Part shown: positions 5,540 through 5,742 of the stretch, in pieces
Position numbering within the stretch: position 1 is the stretch's first letter
Layout of the letters: every line of letters starts with the position of its first letter
DNA from: Lachnospiraceae bacterium
GTDB taxonomy: Bacteria; Bacillota; Clostridia; Lachnospirales; Lachnospiraceae
Reading direction: 5' to 3'
Length of the DNA stretch: 5,742 nt
Assembly: GCA_017613225.1 (NCBI GenBank)
Contig: JAGAEH010000078.1
Location: 1 to 5,742, forward strand
The notes under the pieces: model-generated
Told to the model about the DNA's origin: nothing
Seen by the model: the letters and a program-made list of their open reading frames with translations, nothing else
The model's database searches: none
Translations under genes and position numbers: made by a program

Positions 5540-5742
5540 ATGAAGATATACGTTGATTTTGATGACTGCCTTTGCGAGACGGCGCGGTCGTTTTCCAGGC
5601 TCGCGGAAGAAATGTTCGGCAAACACGTTCCCTATGAGGACATCAGGTATTTCGAGCTGGACAGATCCTTCAGCCTGGACGGGGACCAATATGAGGCCTT
5701 CATGCTCAGGGGGCATCAGCCGGAAGTGCTGCTGTCCATCGA
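5540..5742 (+). CDS. HAD-superfamily phosphohydrolase, 5'-nucleotidase-like (N-terminal part only)
   Basis: The frame is open from the start to the window edge (67 full codons), so most of the protein is missing. It begins MKIYVDFDDCLCETA. The hydrophobic strand followed by DFDDC matches HAD motif I (DxDx[TVC]), with Asp6 the expected nucleophile and Asp8 the general acid/base. The residues after it (ARSFSRLAEEMFGKHVPYED) fit the helical cap insert seen in deoxyribonucleotidase (NT5C) and related HAD proteins. The function is therefore probably removal of phosphate from a small metabolite; the substrate cannot be told from the fragment, and motifs II-IV lie outside. The gene is transcribed away from livK. 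Nothing visible links it to amino acid uptake, so divergent arrangement is the only connection. Confidence 0.75.
   Translation, partial: MKIYVDFDDCLCETARSFSRLAEEMFGKHVPYEDIRYFELDRSFSLDGDQYEAFMLRGHQPEVLLSI

Noticed and set aside
5405..5716. Minus-strand open frame (103 codons) upstream of livK
   Set aside because: It covers the complement of the HAD gene and both divergent promoters; the HAD reading has motif I and a ribosome site.
1..5742. CRISPR array, tRNA/rRNA gene, transposon or phage-like element
   Set aside because: No regularly spaced repeats, no tRNA-like cloverleaf and no transposase- or integrase-like coding sequence were seen.

Overview
The window holds a complete five-gene ABC importer operon of the hydrophobic (branched-chain) amino acid type, in the order livK-livH-livM-livG-livF, all on the minus strand (5350 down to 673). 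It is flanked by two genes cut by the window edges: a secreted protein of unknown function on the minus strand (480 to beyond base 1) and a HAD-type phosphohydrolase on the plus strand (5540 to beyond base 5742). The organism looks like a low-copy-rRNA-type anaerobic Firmicute of the class Clostridia. This rests on strong AGGAGG-type ribosome sites, Gram-positive style lipoprotein sorting of the binding protein (LAGC lipobox, then a Thr/Ser/Ala/Glu-rich tether), GC-rich genes with AT-rich intergenic promoters, and sigma-A-like promoter hexamers. The assignment below class level is a guess.

Layout from right to left, following transcription. A divergent control region (5351-5539) separates livK from the HAD gene. 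It contains a good livK promoter (TTGACT-17-TAGTAT), a perfect 7+7 palindrome at the predicted livK start point, and a weaker plus-strand promoter candidate. livK encodes the lipoprotein binding protein. An 87-base gap to livH carries two mutually exclusive hairpins, one of which buries the livH ribosome site. livH, livM, livG and livF are then packed tightly: 7-base overlap, 1-base gap and 17-base overlap. A bidirectional intrinsic terminator follows livF by about 24 bases. The downstream secreted-protein gene has its own extended -10 promoter (522-550).

How it works together: LivK, anchored outside the membrane, captures an amino acid or related amide. LivH and LivM form the transmembrane path. 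LivG and LivF are the two ATPase subunits. Their motifs imply one canonical ATP site (LivG Walker A/B and His195 with the LivF SGGEQ signature) and one degenerate site (LivF with Gln192 in place of the switch histidine, facing a LivG signature that lacks Ser-Gly-Gly). Exact substrate cannot be read from sequence.

No wholly new system is evident. The items most worth a second look are the three-segment RNA switch candidate between livK and livH, the palindrome at the livK start point, and the asymmetric ATPase pair.
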